This document shows positions 1 to 10,474 of a stretch of DNA of 64,000 nt, piece after piece. Positions within the stretch are counted from its first letter, which is position 1; every line of letters begins with the position of its first letter. The stretch is taken from positions 1 to 64,000 of the forward strand of contig SAUG01000093.1 of the NCBI GenBank assembly GCA_011316305.1, given 5' to 3'. The position numbers were made by a program, and so were the translations under genes. A model generated the notes under the pieces. It saw only the letters and a list, made by a program, of their open reading frames with translations, had not been told where the DNA came from and did no database searches. Source of the DNA: Rusavskia elegans (taxonomy: Eukaryota > Ascomycota > Lecanoromycetes > Teloschistales > Teloschistaceae).

Positions 1-97
1 CCCCCGTCCAAGCACCGTTACTAGAAAAACATGTTGATTTATCCATCCAATACACCAAGCTATTTTATTCGTTCTCCAGACACCTTCCCATTCTCGC

Positions 98-1704
98 TCA
101 GTCCGTATCCGGCAGCCCCACGCTCGATCTCGCCAGCCCGGCAGTTAACCTCCAGACCCCATGTCCGATTGCCCACACGAGACTACCCCACCACCTCCAC
201 CACCGGACCATGAGTTCCACCCCTTCCGACACCAACCCTCCCTCCCCATTACCATCATCATCATCATCATCATCATCATCTACCTCCTGCTCGACCTTCT
301 TCTTCTTCTTCTCTTTCAGCACCCCCCCAGCCGTCTTACACTCTTGCTCCCTCACCTTCCTCAACAACGCCTCCACCCCGAAACCTTCCCCTTTCAAAAA
401 GGCAGCCTCCATCCGCCGCCGGCTCATCATACGGCTCCGAGCAAACTCCCACTTGCTCCTCTTCCGCTCATCCAGTAACGTCCCCGCCGCCTCCTGGTAC
501 ACACCCAGTATTGCCTGCGCTTGCTTCTCGGGCAGGTGGTGAAGGGGCCGTTTGTCCGGGTGATAGATCCTGCTCGCCTCGCGCAAGCGGTTGTGGACTG
601 CTTTGGCGCTGATGCTGGGGAGATGAGGATGTTGTTGTGGGGAAGAAGGGCCTCGGAGGGAGAGGACGAGGTAGGGATCCGGGTGGTGGACGAAGGCGAG
701 GGTGTTTGGGCAGAATCGTGGGATGCAGGGGGGGGAGGATAGGTTATAGCCGTTGTCGGTAGGTGGTGGAGGAGAGCCATCCGAAGGTGAGCGGAGGGCG
801 TCGTATTCGTGGCCTGCAGGAGACGAGAGAGAGAGGCGGGATCATCAGTGAAATGGATGTAGAAATGACGATGAGGAGGTAAAGGAGGGAGCTTACGGTT
901 ATATATACGTCGTTGTGCCCAGCCGCAGGACCGATCGATGATATTCTCGTGCCGAAGCAGAATACGGGTGACGACGCTTTCTGATATCACAGTAGACCAC
1001 GTGGGGGAGTTGGCATTACAGATAAGGATGAGGAGAAAGACACAGGCACCGCCGGCGAAGCAGAAGGTAGCTTGTCGGAGGATCCGTAGCCATTGGTGTC
1101 TGGTCGCGGAGGGAAGAAGATATCTGAGGGTTCGATAAGGGAGATGGACGAAGACGACACCAAGGAGTAGCAGAGGGCCGAAGTAGAGGCAGAAGAAGAT
1201 ATCGTAGAAGATCAAACGTCTCGGTTCAGCGTAGGGACGAAGCAATGCGCAGTCCCAAGGACGGGCGGAAGGCAAGGAAGATGCAACAGGCGAGGAAGAA
1301 GTGGAAGCAGATATAGCACTTGATATAGTGGTAGCGGAGGACGCTGTAGGGGAAGAGTCGGCGGAAGGCGGCAGGTGGCGACTTGTTGCTTCCCAAAGGT
1401 CGAGCTGGAGCTGTCGTTGGGCAAGTGCATCATCTCTGGCTGAGGTCAGGTCTTGGTCGTCGGTAAGATCAAAGTGGTGCGAAGGAGCGAGGCCAGGCGA
1501 CCAACGTGGTTGTCGGTGTGGCATAGTTAGTGATGCCCACGCATGTCCTTGGGCAACAGAAGCGATGGGTGAGGCAACGGTGGCATTGCCTGGTGTACGG
1601 GAAAAGCGACAGGAAGAGGAATGGAGATATGGACGAAGAGGGATGAAAGAGGACGAGACGGGGAACAAAGAAAGCCATCTTACTACGAGGTGCATATCCG
1701 ACAT
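98..1704 (-). CDS. Membrane-anchored J-domain (DnaJ-like) protein
   Basis: Two-exon gene: exon 1 is 1704-897 and exon 2 is 813-98, giving about 507 residues. The 83-nt intron has a GTAAGC donor, a CTGAT branch-like site and a CTGCAG acceptor; splicing joins ...RRIYNR to HEYDALRSP in frame. Exon 1 encodes a Ser/Thr/Ala-rich N-terminus and two hydrophobic segments (about residues 165-187 and 209-230). Exon 2 encodes a J domain (about 315-395) with HPD at 354-356 (RIYHPDKR) and a following helix ending DERKRSKWEFARS. The tail has Lys- and Asp-runs; the Asp run comes from an ATC/GAT microsatellite at 253-281. J domains stimulate Hsp70 ATPase, so the likely role is recruiting Hsp70 at a membrane, probably ER or mitochondrial; location is inferred. 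The first ATG (1704) was chosen; Met4 or Met61 are alternatives. It is intact, although its promoter lies against the RIP block. Confidence 0.85.
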
Positions 1705-1943
1705 TCCAAGCTAGTCGCGGTCCCAGCAAACACCATCTTCCCGATGGGAACGAATGCTTAATCTCGCACGGTTATTTATCCGGCAGTCACCCGTCTGATA
1801 TATCAGATGGATGGAGTTTCGGAAATGACTGCTTCCTCTCCTTATGGCTGGAGTCGCTGGGACTGCCAGCTACAAGGAGGTGCCACACTGGGACCATGCC
1901 CAGGCCATTGAACAAACAGATCGCAGAGCCATCTCAGACTGAG
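1705..1943. other. Upstream region of the J-domain gene
   Basis: GC-normal DNA between the start of the minus-strand J-domain gene and the first LTR-like repeat. It must hold that gene's promoter. No clear TATA box or second gene is visible; a short minus frame at 1870-2055 overlaps the repeat and looks like chance. Confidence 0.5.
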
Positions 1944-2130
1944 ATTGCTTGTCAGCCGGTAGGAAGGAGTCATTTGTAGTGATTGATTGATGATGGAGTG
2001 AAAATCTATGGAGTGCTAAATTACATGAAAAGTGGTGAGTGCCAAGGAGACGCAAGGCCTATTTAGGACCACGCTAAACCTTATAGGGCAGGTACACGTG
2101 ACCTCAGCGGGTCTCAGCGAGAAATACTAA
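1944..2130. repeat. LTR-like repeat, unmutated copy
   Basis: This aligns along its whole length with 4806-4994 in the same orientation. The first copy is GC-normal; in the second almost every difference is C-to-T or G-to-A. It also resembles the copia LTRs at 8484-8706 and 15060-15282 (shared blocks such as ACGCTAAACCT and AGCGGGT/AGCGACT), so it is probably an LTR of a related copia family. It sits at the edge of the RIP block: the AT-rich sequence begins within about 20 bases of its right end. Confidence 0.65.
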
Positions 2131-2518
2131 CTGATATACCCCTTTAGGATCGATATATTATCGTAGATAAATACGATACTGGAAATTTGAATCTAAATAT
2201 AAATAATACTAAACTTTTTAGATAAAAAGCGGAAAAGATCCGGCGCTAGCGGAGATAATAGTATTAGAAATAGTTAATATAAATTTAATTAATTAAATTT
2301 TAAAATATTTAAATAAACTGCGCTCGGAATATTTAAACAAATTTTTTTAATTAATTGATTTAATTTTAAATATATAGATCTCGATTAAATAGAATCGAAT
2401 TTAGTAAAAAAATTATAAATTATTATATAAACCTTATATTTATAAATTTATTTACGTTTATAAAATAACTAGTAGATGTTTTCGTACTATAAAATTAAAT
2501 TGATAGACGAATTATATT
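2131..2518. other. RIP-type AT-rich DNA, no gene
   Basis: TpA-rich sequence immediately right of the unmutated LTR-like repeat. Stops occur in all frames and no recognisable domain remains. It is probably the internal part of the element flanked by the 1944 and 4806 repeats. Confidence 0.5.
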
Positions 2519-3220
2519 TGAATTATAAAACGTACGCCGGCGGAGGTATCGTTGAAAATATTAGAAATTTTTCGATAAACCGTACTGGAATAGATAGTTT
2601 CCCGTATATTATAGATATTGTAGGAACCGTTTAAAATATATTTTCGGCGAACGGTAAAGAAATTAGTACTAGATATAACGTAATTGATAGAAATATAAAT
2701 GTTAAAAGCGCTGTAGAAAGCTTTAAAAATATATTTTTAATAAAATATACTGGAAATTACGATTTTTTAGCTGTTCAAATTGTTTTAAATACTAAATTAA
2801 ACGTTGTAAATAGAGATTACAAGTATCAGAAGCGCTGTAGACCTTAGAGATATATTTTCGATAAATTAAACTGGAAACGTTGATATTTTAGGCAATTAAA
2901 TTATATTAAATACTAAATTAGACGTATTTAATTAAAATAAAGGCAGAACTATACCGTCCGCTAGAGAAATAAATACCAAAAGCGCTATTAAAGGTTTTGA
3001 AAATATTTTTTTAATAAATTAAATATAGAATACTGAATTCCTAAATAATTAAATTAATTTAGATATTAAATCAGGCGTAGCAGATAGAGATATAAATACC
3101 AAAGGCGCTATAGAAAATTTTAGAAATATATTTTTAATAAAATATATTGGAAACGACGAGTTTTCAGCTATTTAAATTATTTTAAATACTAAAACAGGCG
3201 TGGTTGGTAGAGAAAATATA
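2519..3220 (+). pseudogene. Relic of a gene with tandem 41-residue repeats
   Basis: Four or five tandem units of about 123 nt begin near 2530 (partial), 2701, 2823, 2975 and 3098; one interval carries about 30 extra bases. On the plus strand each unit reads as about 41 residues with a shared pattern (KGAIENFRNIFLIKYIGN ... ILNTK.GVV.RD). TAA/TAG fall where Gln is expected, and codons are biased toward TpA. The unit length being a multiple of three, together with conservation at protein level, shows that the ancestor was coding. I do not recognise the repeat family; it is not a clear ankyrin, TPR or WD repeat. Repeated units inside one gene would themselves be targets for RIP. Confidence 0.5.
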
Positions 3221-3305
3221 GTAATTTAGATCTATATCTTTTTAATATTCTATTTTTATAATTATTTCTATTTATCGAGTTTTTATCAAATATCAGCATT
3301 TCCTA

Positions 3306-3474
3306 AAACCGGCTTGAAGCCGGTTTCAGCTGTTTTAGCCGTCTCAGCCGGTTCTTAGCCGGTACGGCTGAGAGCGGCTTATAAGCGGCTTATTAGCCGG
3401 TTTCGGGTATACCCGAAGCTGCGTGGCTGCGCGGCTAAAACGGCTAAAACGGCTGAACGGCTAAAACAGCTAAA
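3306..3474. repeat. GC-rich palindrome and CGGCTAAAA repeat island
   Basis: A GC-rich island inside AT-rich DNA. 3306-3326 is an inverted repeat (AAACCGGC-TTGAA-GCCGGTTT), and 3402-3417 is a perfect 16-base palindrome (TTCGGGTATACCCGAA). Several other GCCGG/CCGGC and CGGCTTATAAGCGGCT arms occur, followed by about four tandem CGGCTAAAA units (3432-3474). No coding frame explains it. Confidence 0.7.
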
Positions 3475-4805
3475 AAGATTTAGAGATTCGATTTTATATT
3501 CGTTTAAATCCTTATTAGTAGTTAGTCGGCCTATATACGCCTATATATAATACTAGGCTAGCTTCGTTTAGATCGAAAATATTAGGTTTTTTTACTAGAA
3601 TCTAATTAGATTAGGTCTAGCGTAGTTTATTAAATAGATATTCGACTTCCGTTATTCCCGCTTTTAGCGGCAGCCGCTAAATTTTATTTTCGAATAAAAT
3701 TATATAGACTTAGTTTCAGCTTATATATAGATTTTATTTTAGGCTATTTAATAAATAGATATTCGTACTATAGATACTATTAGAACTCCAATCTATCGAA
3801 AATCCACTTTTTAGATTTTTGGATTATTTGGATTGAAATGGCTGTCAGCCGGTCTAATTTGAAAATCCATTTTAGAATCCGCTGATGAGGATTATTATAA
3901 TAGTTTTAACTAAATTTAATTTAGAGCTGGCGGAGTTCGATTACGTATAATTATTTAAACTTTTCATTTTTCTATTACTAGACTTTTTACCTCTATTATT
4001 AATATTCGAATTATTTCTAATACTATTTGGCGAGCGATACGAATTCTTTTTAATATTATTTAATAATATTCTCTATCCTTTTAGCGACGTATACGACGGT
4101 AAATAGAGTAGACGTTACTATAGCTATAGATTGTACTTTATAAATTTCGTCTAACGAATTATCTTCGAAGAGATAATAAACGTTATATTTAGTAAAGAAG
4201 ATATATACTTTATTATCACATATAAAGTAACGGCGATCAAAGCGGAAATTTTTATCTTTTATAATATTATAGAAAATAAAATTAGTTCTAAAATTTAAAA
4301 TATAGACGACGTTCGTGAATTTAATCGAATCTTTATTATTTAATTATAATATTAACGTAAAAAATCAAACCGTATATAGTTAATCACTGATTCGTTTTCT
4401 AGAATAGATCTATTAGTACAGTCGCGTTTTTTAACGAAACGACCTTTTATTAATTCGTAATAGACGTAAGTAGATAATATAGATATAGTATCGACAATTT
4501 ATAACAACCGAAGATATTTTTCGAAAACGAAGAAAATTAGAAAAAAAAAACTTTAGAAAACGATAAAGGCGTTTATATTTAATATAGTAGTAAATCTTTC
4601 TACTGGTTCAATTTTACCGTAAATAATAAAGATTTAATAGTAAATATTTAATAGTAAAGATTCGACAAATTAATAAATCATTTAAAAAGAAGCGAATTCT
4701 CGCGTTAAATCTGCTATAAAATTTGATTCAGCGTAGATATAGCGGATTAGAATATAGAATATAGAAGGAATATAGATATAGATATAGAAATCTATGATTT
4801 CGGAT
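3475..4805. other. RIP-type AT-rich DNA, no recognisable gene
   Basis: Heavily mutated repeat-type sequence between the GC island and the second LTR-like repeat. No domain was recognised on either strand. Given the direct LTR-like repeats on both sides (1944 and 4806), it may be the rest of an old LTR element. Confidence 0.5.
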
Positions 4806-4994
4806 TTATAACTATTAGCCGATAGAAAGAAATTATTTATAGTAATTTAATTATTAATAGAGTCAAAACCTATAGAATACTAAATTATATAAAAAGTGAT
4901 ATATATTAAAAAGACGCTAGATCTATTTAAAACTACGTTAAATCTTATAGAGTAGATATACGTGATTTCAGCGGGTTTTAGCGAGAAATGCTAA
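4806..4994. repeat. LTR-like repeat, RIP-mutated copy
   Basis: Direct repeat of 1944-2130 that differs almost only by transitions (for example CACGTGACCTCAGCGGG in copy 1 against TACGTGATTTCAGCGGG here). The spacing of about 2.9 kb and direct orientation suit the two LTRs of one degraded element, or two solo LTRs. Confidence 0.6.
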
Positions 4995-5644
4995 TTGGCT
5001 TTTCTATAAATTTTTTATAATCGTTCGTATAAAATTATATAATTCTATTTAATATTCGTTTACTATCCGCGTTCTTTTAGTCTAGATATTAATTTCTATA
5101 TAGTAGTAATAATAGTATAGTTATTAGTTAGAAATTCTACTAAATAAATTTAGAATTCGATATATACCGGCGGATTTTAGTATTAGTATAGATTTAATAC
5201 TCGATTACCGAAACGTTTATTAAAAAGCGAAATCCGGCTTTATAGCTTTTTTAACTCTAATAATTAATTTAATAATCTAGTTATCGAAACTATTGGAATA
5301 TATAAAACTATATAATTCTATTTAATATTCGTTTACTATACGCGTTCTTTTAATCTATATATCAAATCCCACAGTTCGTATATATTAATACTGCTATTTA
5401 CTTGACCATGGTATTTTTTAAAGGCGGTGGAAACTTGAATCTAATATATATACCGTGGTATTACCTTTAAAAAGAAATTTCTATTGAAATGATAATGATT
5501 TAGCAATTTACTAGTTTGTTATAATTGTTTCAGTACCAAGTATAGTACCTTAAAACGCCAAATCGCAAGCGATTCTCTAATCTCCTTCAAAATACATCAG
5601 TCTACGGGCGATACCCACCCTGTCTTTTTCTAGGATAGAAAGAT
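4995..5644. repeat. Pair of 59-bp direct repeats and a less mutated patch
   Basis: 5029-5087 and 5304-5362 are near-identical direct repeats (both contain TTTAATATTCGTTTACTAT). From about 5390 to 5640 base composition becomes closer to normal and CpA/TpG dinucleotides reappear, so this stretch escaped most RIP. No gene was recognised in it. Confidence 0.5.
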
Positions 5645-7424
5645 AAGAGCCTATATAGCGGGATTATTATGAAAATATTATCTAATTTGTTTTTAAAATA
5701 GTCTCTAAAACTATATAATTTATCTATTTAGATATAATATCTCTTCTATTCGATTTAGTCTATTTTATAACGGCTATTTTCTATATAATTTAGTATTTCT
5801 ATAGATTTAACTTTTTTTATATCAAAAATAATACGATTATATATATTTATTTAAACGTTCTATAATTATAAATTCGGATACCGTAGTCTAAAATAATATC
5901 TAGTAACTTTTACCGATATATATTAATTATATTAGAAAAATTTATTTATTTAAATAATAAATAGAAAAATTATTTACTTTAAACTTTATTACTAGTAGAA
6001 GAAAATTTTTACTATAGTTCTACTATAAAGAATTACGTAAAATAGTTAATTCACTTAAATATCTACTAAATAATAAAATATAAAAATAATTTATTTTATA
6101 ATTATAAATTTAAATTACTACGTTAGCGAATATAAAAAAAGATTTCGTTACTAGATATTTCTTTTTTTTTTTTAATATTATTCTAGCTTTTATCGAATGT
6201 TTAAATATTTTCCGATATTATTTGTATAACGTTTTAACGATCTATAGTTCCAGTATAAACTAAAAATAAGAACTAGTAGATCGCGGTTATTAAAACTAAA
6301 GCTATTTAAGCCCGTATTTAAAGCTATATCGATCCTTTTTAATCTAATAAATTTTAATAATTATAAAAACTAATCTTTTCGGCGTATATTCTGCCGATAG
6401 AAATTTCTCTATTAGAAATAGTAATCTGGGAATAAATTAGAGTAATATAAAAGATTTATAAAAATATTAAATAGCGCTAAAATAAAATCTATAATAGATA
6501 TAAAAAAAACGGAAAGCTATCGCCAGTATAGATAATTTTATTTATAAAAATAATTTAGTAGTAAATCTAGTATTTTTTAAATTCGTTAGATTTTATCTAT
6601 AGAATTTATTATAAATATTATAGTCCAGAATCGTATCTATCGATTCTGCTAAAATTATAGAAATAAAACGATAGTATAAAAAACTATCCGTAGACTCTAT
6701 ATAAAACTAAAATATTATAATATAGCTCGATAAATATTTATAGATATATTTTTAGATTAAATACGTTATAATATTAGAAATTAAAGATATTTTTTTATAA
6801 ATATCATAGAATTTTATCTTTATTATAGATAATCTAGTTCCTTTATTTTCGTAGAACTATAAATTTATATTTAACTTTATTATAGAGTGTAAAGAATAAT
6901 ATTTTAAATTTATTAAAGATTACTATAACTATATTCGTCTATATAATTTTAAAATGTCGAACGTCTATATTATATTTACTATTATAGAAGATAATAATAG
7001 TAATACCGATAGAAATAAAGATAAAAGTAAAGGAAAAAGAAAAGAAAAAGATAGTAATCTTTCGTTTAAAGATAATAATAAGCCGTTAGAAAATATCTAT
7101 AGCTTTAAATATTAGTTTAAAGAATACTACTATATAATAGAATATTTTAGAAAGAATAATCTAAAGAAGCTAGCCAGCTTTAAATTTAAAGTAGTAAAAA
7201 TAATAAAAATTAAAAATAAGTTCGATAGCGATATAAAAAACGGAGAAAATATAAAAACTCTATTTAATATACTAAAAAGAAATATAAAAGTAATAAAAAT
7301 AATAATAAATTAGCATCTACTAGCGTAATATACGCTATATTTCTAGAAACCTTCGCCGCTAGTTATTTTCTTCGTTTACTTTAGATTTTTAACGATAGTT
7401 TCGTAATTGATCTATATAATTTAG
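5645..7424 (+). mobile_element. Ty1/copia retrotransposon copy A, 5' half only
   Basis: The left end (5645-5870) is the reverse complement of the LTRs at 8484 and 15060, so this copy is oriented plus. Behind it, 5880-7424 matches 13500-15050 in reverse: a gag region with a basic Lys/Glu-rich stretch near 7000-7080 and a Cys/His-knuckle-like region whose Cys/His codons are largely changed. The match stops at about 7424, where a 1-kb element begins, so pol and the 3' LTR are missing. Many TAG/TAA codons sit where CAG/CAA is expected. Confidence 0.75.
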
Positions 7425-7950
7425 TTATCTGTATTGGTTTTAATACCCGGTAAACCAATGGTTCGATAAATAAATCAAGTATTAATATACCAGTATCGAA
7501 TATACGATAATAGAATTTATATATTAATTTAATCGACGTAAATAATAGTTCTATAGAATTTCAATTTAACTTTAATTAGTAATATAACGTATTTTTCTAT
7601 CGATAATTTAACTAACGTAGAGTTTCTATAGATAAGTATACCTCGTAGTTATCGTTTGTTTTTCTACTTTTACTAATAATATAAGCCTAAAATCTTTTAT
7701 ATATATATATACTTCCGTAGTAGCTTTATCGTAGCTAAACTAAACGGTAGTATCCTTCCATATCTATAATAACTATATCTACCCGCGCGGTCGTCGACTA
7801 TTTTACTATAGCTAGAATAATCTATTCCGACTTCGATTTAGATTTCCTTTTTACTATTTTTAAAATACGCTATCCGATTTTCTTATCTTCTTTTAATCTA
7901 ATCGACCGGGTAAAGCTTCTAGCTATAGTAGCTAGCGTACAATCCGGTTA
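7425..7950 (+). mobile_element. Truncated copy of the 1-kb 13-bp-TSD element
   Basis: It begins with the family's left end (GTTATCTGTATTGG, then the CCCGGTAAACC region) and follows the 9462-10474 copy through the segment reading SLIDRVKLLAIVA. It ends abruptly near 7950. It lies at the break of copia copy A. The right end and second target duplication are lost. Confidence 0.65.
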
Positions 7951-8483
7951 AATTAAAAAGAAAGATAAAGGTTATAATAATAAAAAGTAATAATAAATAG
8001 AATTAAATTTAAAAATATAAATAATCGATTCTAAAGAAATATAAAAACCCTAATTCTAAATTACTATCGGAATTATTTATAGAATTAGATATAGTAGAAC
8101 CAGCTAATAAAAATTTAGAAGCGGATTTAATAAAGAATTTTAAAAAAAATTCGGAAAAGAGTTTTAATATCGATAGCTAGCCTATAGAGGTAATAAGTAC
8201 TACTACCTTTTCGTCGAATATCGTTATAATAAATCGGTCAGAGGCGAGTACAAAGGGCGGAACAACTTTTATTTAGATCCCGGCAGGTTTAGCGTATATC
8301 TGCTAGAAAAAGGTAGGGATTCAGGTATTAGGAGCCTAAAATCTCGGTGGAGGAGGTCTGAAGGGCTAAGGACTACACTCGAGAGCGTAGAGGATGCAGG
8401 TAAAATTGCTGGAAGTTCCACGGGAGCTGGTAATGCCGCAGAGGCAGATAGAGATACCAGAAAAAGGCAAATGGATATTCTGC
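7951..8483. other. Partly unmutated fragment between elements
   Basis: The left part (to about 8220) is AT-rich. From about 8225 to 8483 the sequence is GC-normal and contains CpA/TpG, unlike everything around it, although a few in-frame TAG codons are present. No product was recognised; short plausible frames exist on the plus strand but none stays open. It is probably a single-copy sequence left between the truncated 1-kb element and the copia LTR. Confidence 0.4.
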
Positions 8484-8706
8484 TGTGGGACGATTGGATG
8501 TGGATGTATAATCGTATTGATTAAGATATACGAGAAGTGAAATCTATAGAATTACTGAATTATATAAAATATAGCCGTTACTAAGATACGCTAAACCTAA
8601 TAGGGTAGATACTATATTTAAATAGATAAATTACGTTATTTTAGCGACTATTTTAGAGAAATTTAGATAATTTTTTTATAATAATCCCGCTATATAGGTT
8701 TTTATA
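8484..8706 (-). repeat. 3' LTR of copia copy B
   Basis: Starts TGTGGGACGATTGG and ends near GGTTTTTATA on the plus strand; aligns with 15060-15282 in direct orientation. It is less mutated at the left end than the other LTR. Clear 5-bp target duplications were not found. Confidence 0.7.
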
Positions 8707-9461
8707 CCCCTTTAGAATCGATTACTTTTATTTTTAACTTTAACTCTATTTTTTACTACTATATATTATTATAAACTCTATCTTTCTCTTTAGTTTAACC
8801 GGATTTAGATATATTAACGACGTTTAAAGTACTAGAAACGGTAGCGGAAGAATCGCTATTATAGTATTCTTTTAGAGGCAGATTCTAGAACTCTAGTAAG
8901 TTTATAAATTCTTTATAATATTAAATCGGAAGAGCTTTTATAAAGCTATCTACTAGAATTACTATAGAGGCTATATATCTAATAGATATATTTCTATTAC
9001 GAAACTTCTAGTATAGCTAGTAATAATATATATTAATATTGCGGAGCTTTATTATAAAATATAATTTAATATTCTAAAATATTTATATTATTTATATATT
9101 ATTAATTTAAATATATTATTTATAGCCTAGATTAAATAATATTTCTTTAAAAAACTAATTCTACTATAGGAATTCTTTTCTGCTAGCGGTAGCTACGAGG
9201 AACTCGGCTTTGGTTAAATTTATTATAACTATTTTCTACTTTAAAGCTTTTTAGTCTATTATTCCGCTAAATAATTTAAACGCGTAGCTTTATAAACTTC
9301 GCCGAGTTAATAGATTATTAGCGAATAAAATATCCGATAAAGTAATAAATAATATATTTAAATTAATTATTTAAATATTAAAAATAATTAAATAGAACCT
9401 ATAGTATTGAATCTATAGTATTCTAAATATTATATAGTTTTAATTACTAATTCTAGATAAT

Positions 9462-10474
9462 TTTTTTTTTTTTTTTTTTTTTTTTAGTTATTTGTTTTGG
9501 TTTTGGTATCCGGTAAACCAGTGGTTCGGTAAGTAAATCAAGCGTTGGTATACCAGTATTAAATATACGGTAGTAGAATTTATACCCTAGTTTAGTTAAT
9601 ATAAATAACGGTTCTTTCTATAGAATTTTAATTTAAATTTATTTAATAATATAACGTATCCTTCTACCGATAATTTAATATCGAATTTTTATAGATAAGT
9701 ATACCTCGTAGTTATCGCTTCTTCTTTTTCTTTTACCAGTAATATAAGCCCTGTAATACTATACCCTCGCAAGTACTACGACTTACTAAAACCCTTTACG
9801 TACGTATATACTCCCGTAATAGCTATAGCTATAAACTAAACCAGACGGTAGTATCTATATCCGTAATAACTATACCTACCCGCGTAGACGTCGACTACCT
9901 CGTAGTAGCTAGAGCAAGCTATTCTAACTTCGATATAAATACCTTCCTTACTACCTTTAAAACGCGCTATCCGATTTCTCTATCCCCCTTTAGCCTAATC
10001 GACCGGGTAAAGCTTCTAGCTATAGTAGCTAACGTACTAGCTAGCGACCGTTTTACGGCTAGCGACCCTCTTAAAACTATATAGGCTAAAAAGTACCTTA
10101 ATAGCTTAGCGGAATATTTAGGTACGGGTTATATAATAAGTATAGCCGAAGCGAGGACTATAGATAGATACTTCGTAGTATAGTAGGTAGATATAGCGGA
10201 AATATTAGAAGCTGATAATTATATATAACGTCGAGAAAGGACTAGATATATGGTATTTAAATATGGTAGAAGATTCGTAATCGCGAATAAAAAAGGAAAT
10301 AGTTAAATAGAAGTAATTAACTGCGCTATAAATTTTGCCTGATAAATATACCTTTAGCTATAAAAATTTCTTTATATATAAAATATAACAATCGTTGCCG
10401 TATATAACGTTGATAAAATATATATATATATATGAAAACTCAATATAACCCCAGATAGGAGCCCCCTAGGGAGG
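9462..10474 (+). mobile_element. 1-kb element with 13-bp target duplication, copy 2
   Basis: Flanked by identical 13-mers AATTCTAGATAAT (9449-9461 and 10475-10487). The left end is a tract of about 24 T followed by AGTTATTTGTTTTGG; the right end is CCCCAGATAGGAGCCCCCTAGGGAG. On the plus strand a frame of about 200 codons runs from about 9735 to 10240. It contains recognisable blocks (SLIDRVKLLAIVANVLASDR; KKYLNSLAEYLGTGYI; EILEADNYI) and is broken only by TAG/TAA. The T tract means a poly(A)-like tail on the strand opposite to this frame, which is odd for a LINE or processed pseudogene. I do not recognise the protein. The element is nested in copia copy B. Confidence 0.75.

Noticed and set aside
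1870..2055. Minus-strand ORF of 61 codons
   Set aside because: Mostly inside the LTR-like repeat; no coding character and it disappears in the mutated partner copy.
5645..8706. Apparent 3-kb DNA transposon with ~220-bp terminal inverted repeats
   Set aside because: The two inverted ends are LTRs of two copia copies in opposite orientation; the true partner of 8484-8706 is the direct repeat at 15060-15282.
9462..10474. Solo LTR of about 1 kb
   Set aside because: Target duplications are 13 bp rather than 4-6, the ends are not TG/CA, one end is a T tract, and a long conserved frame is present.
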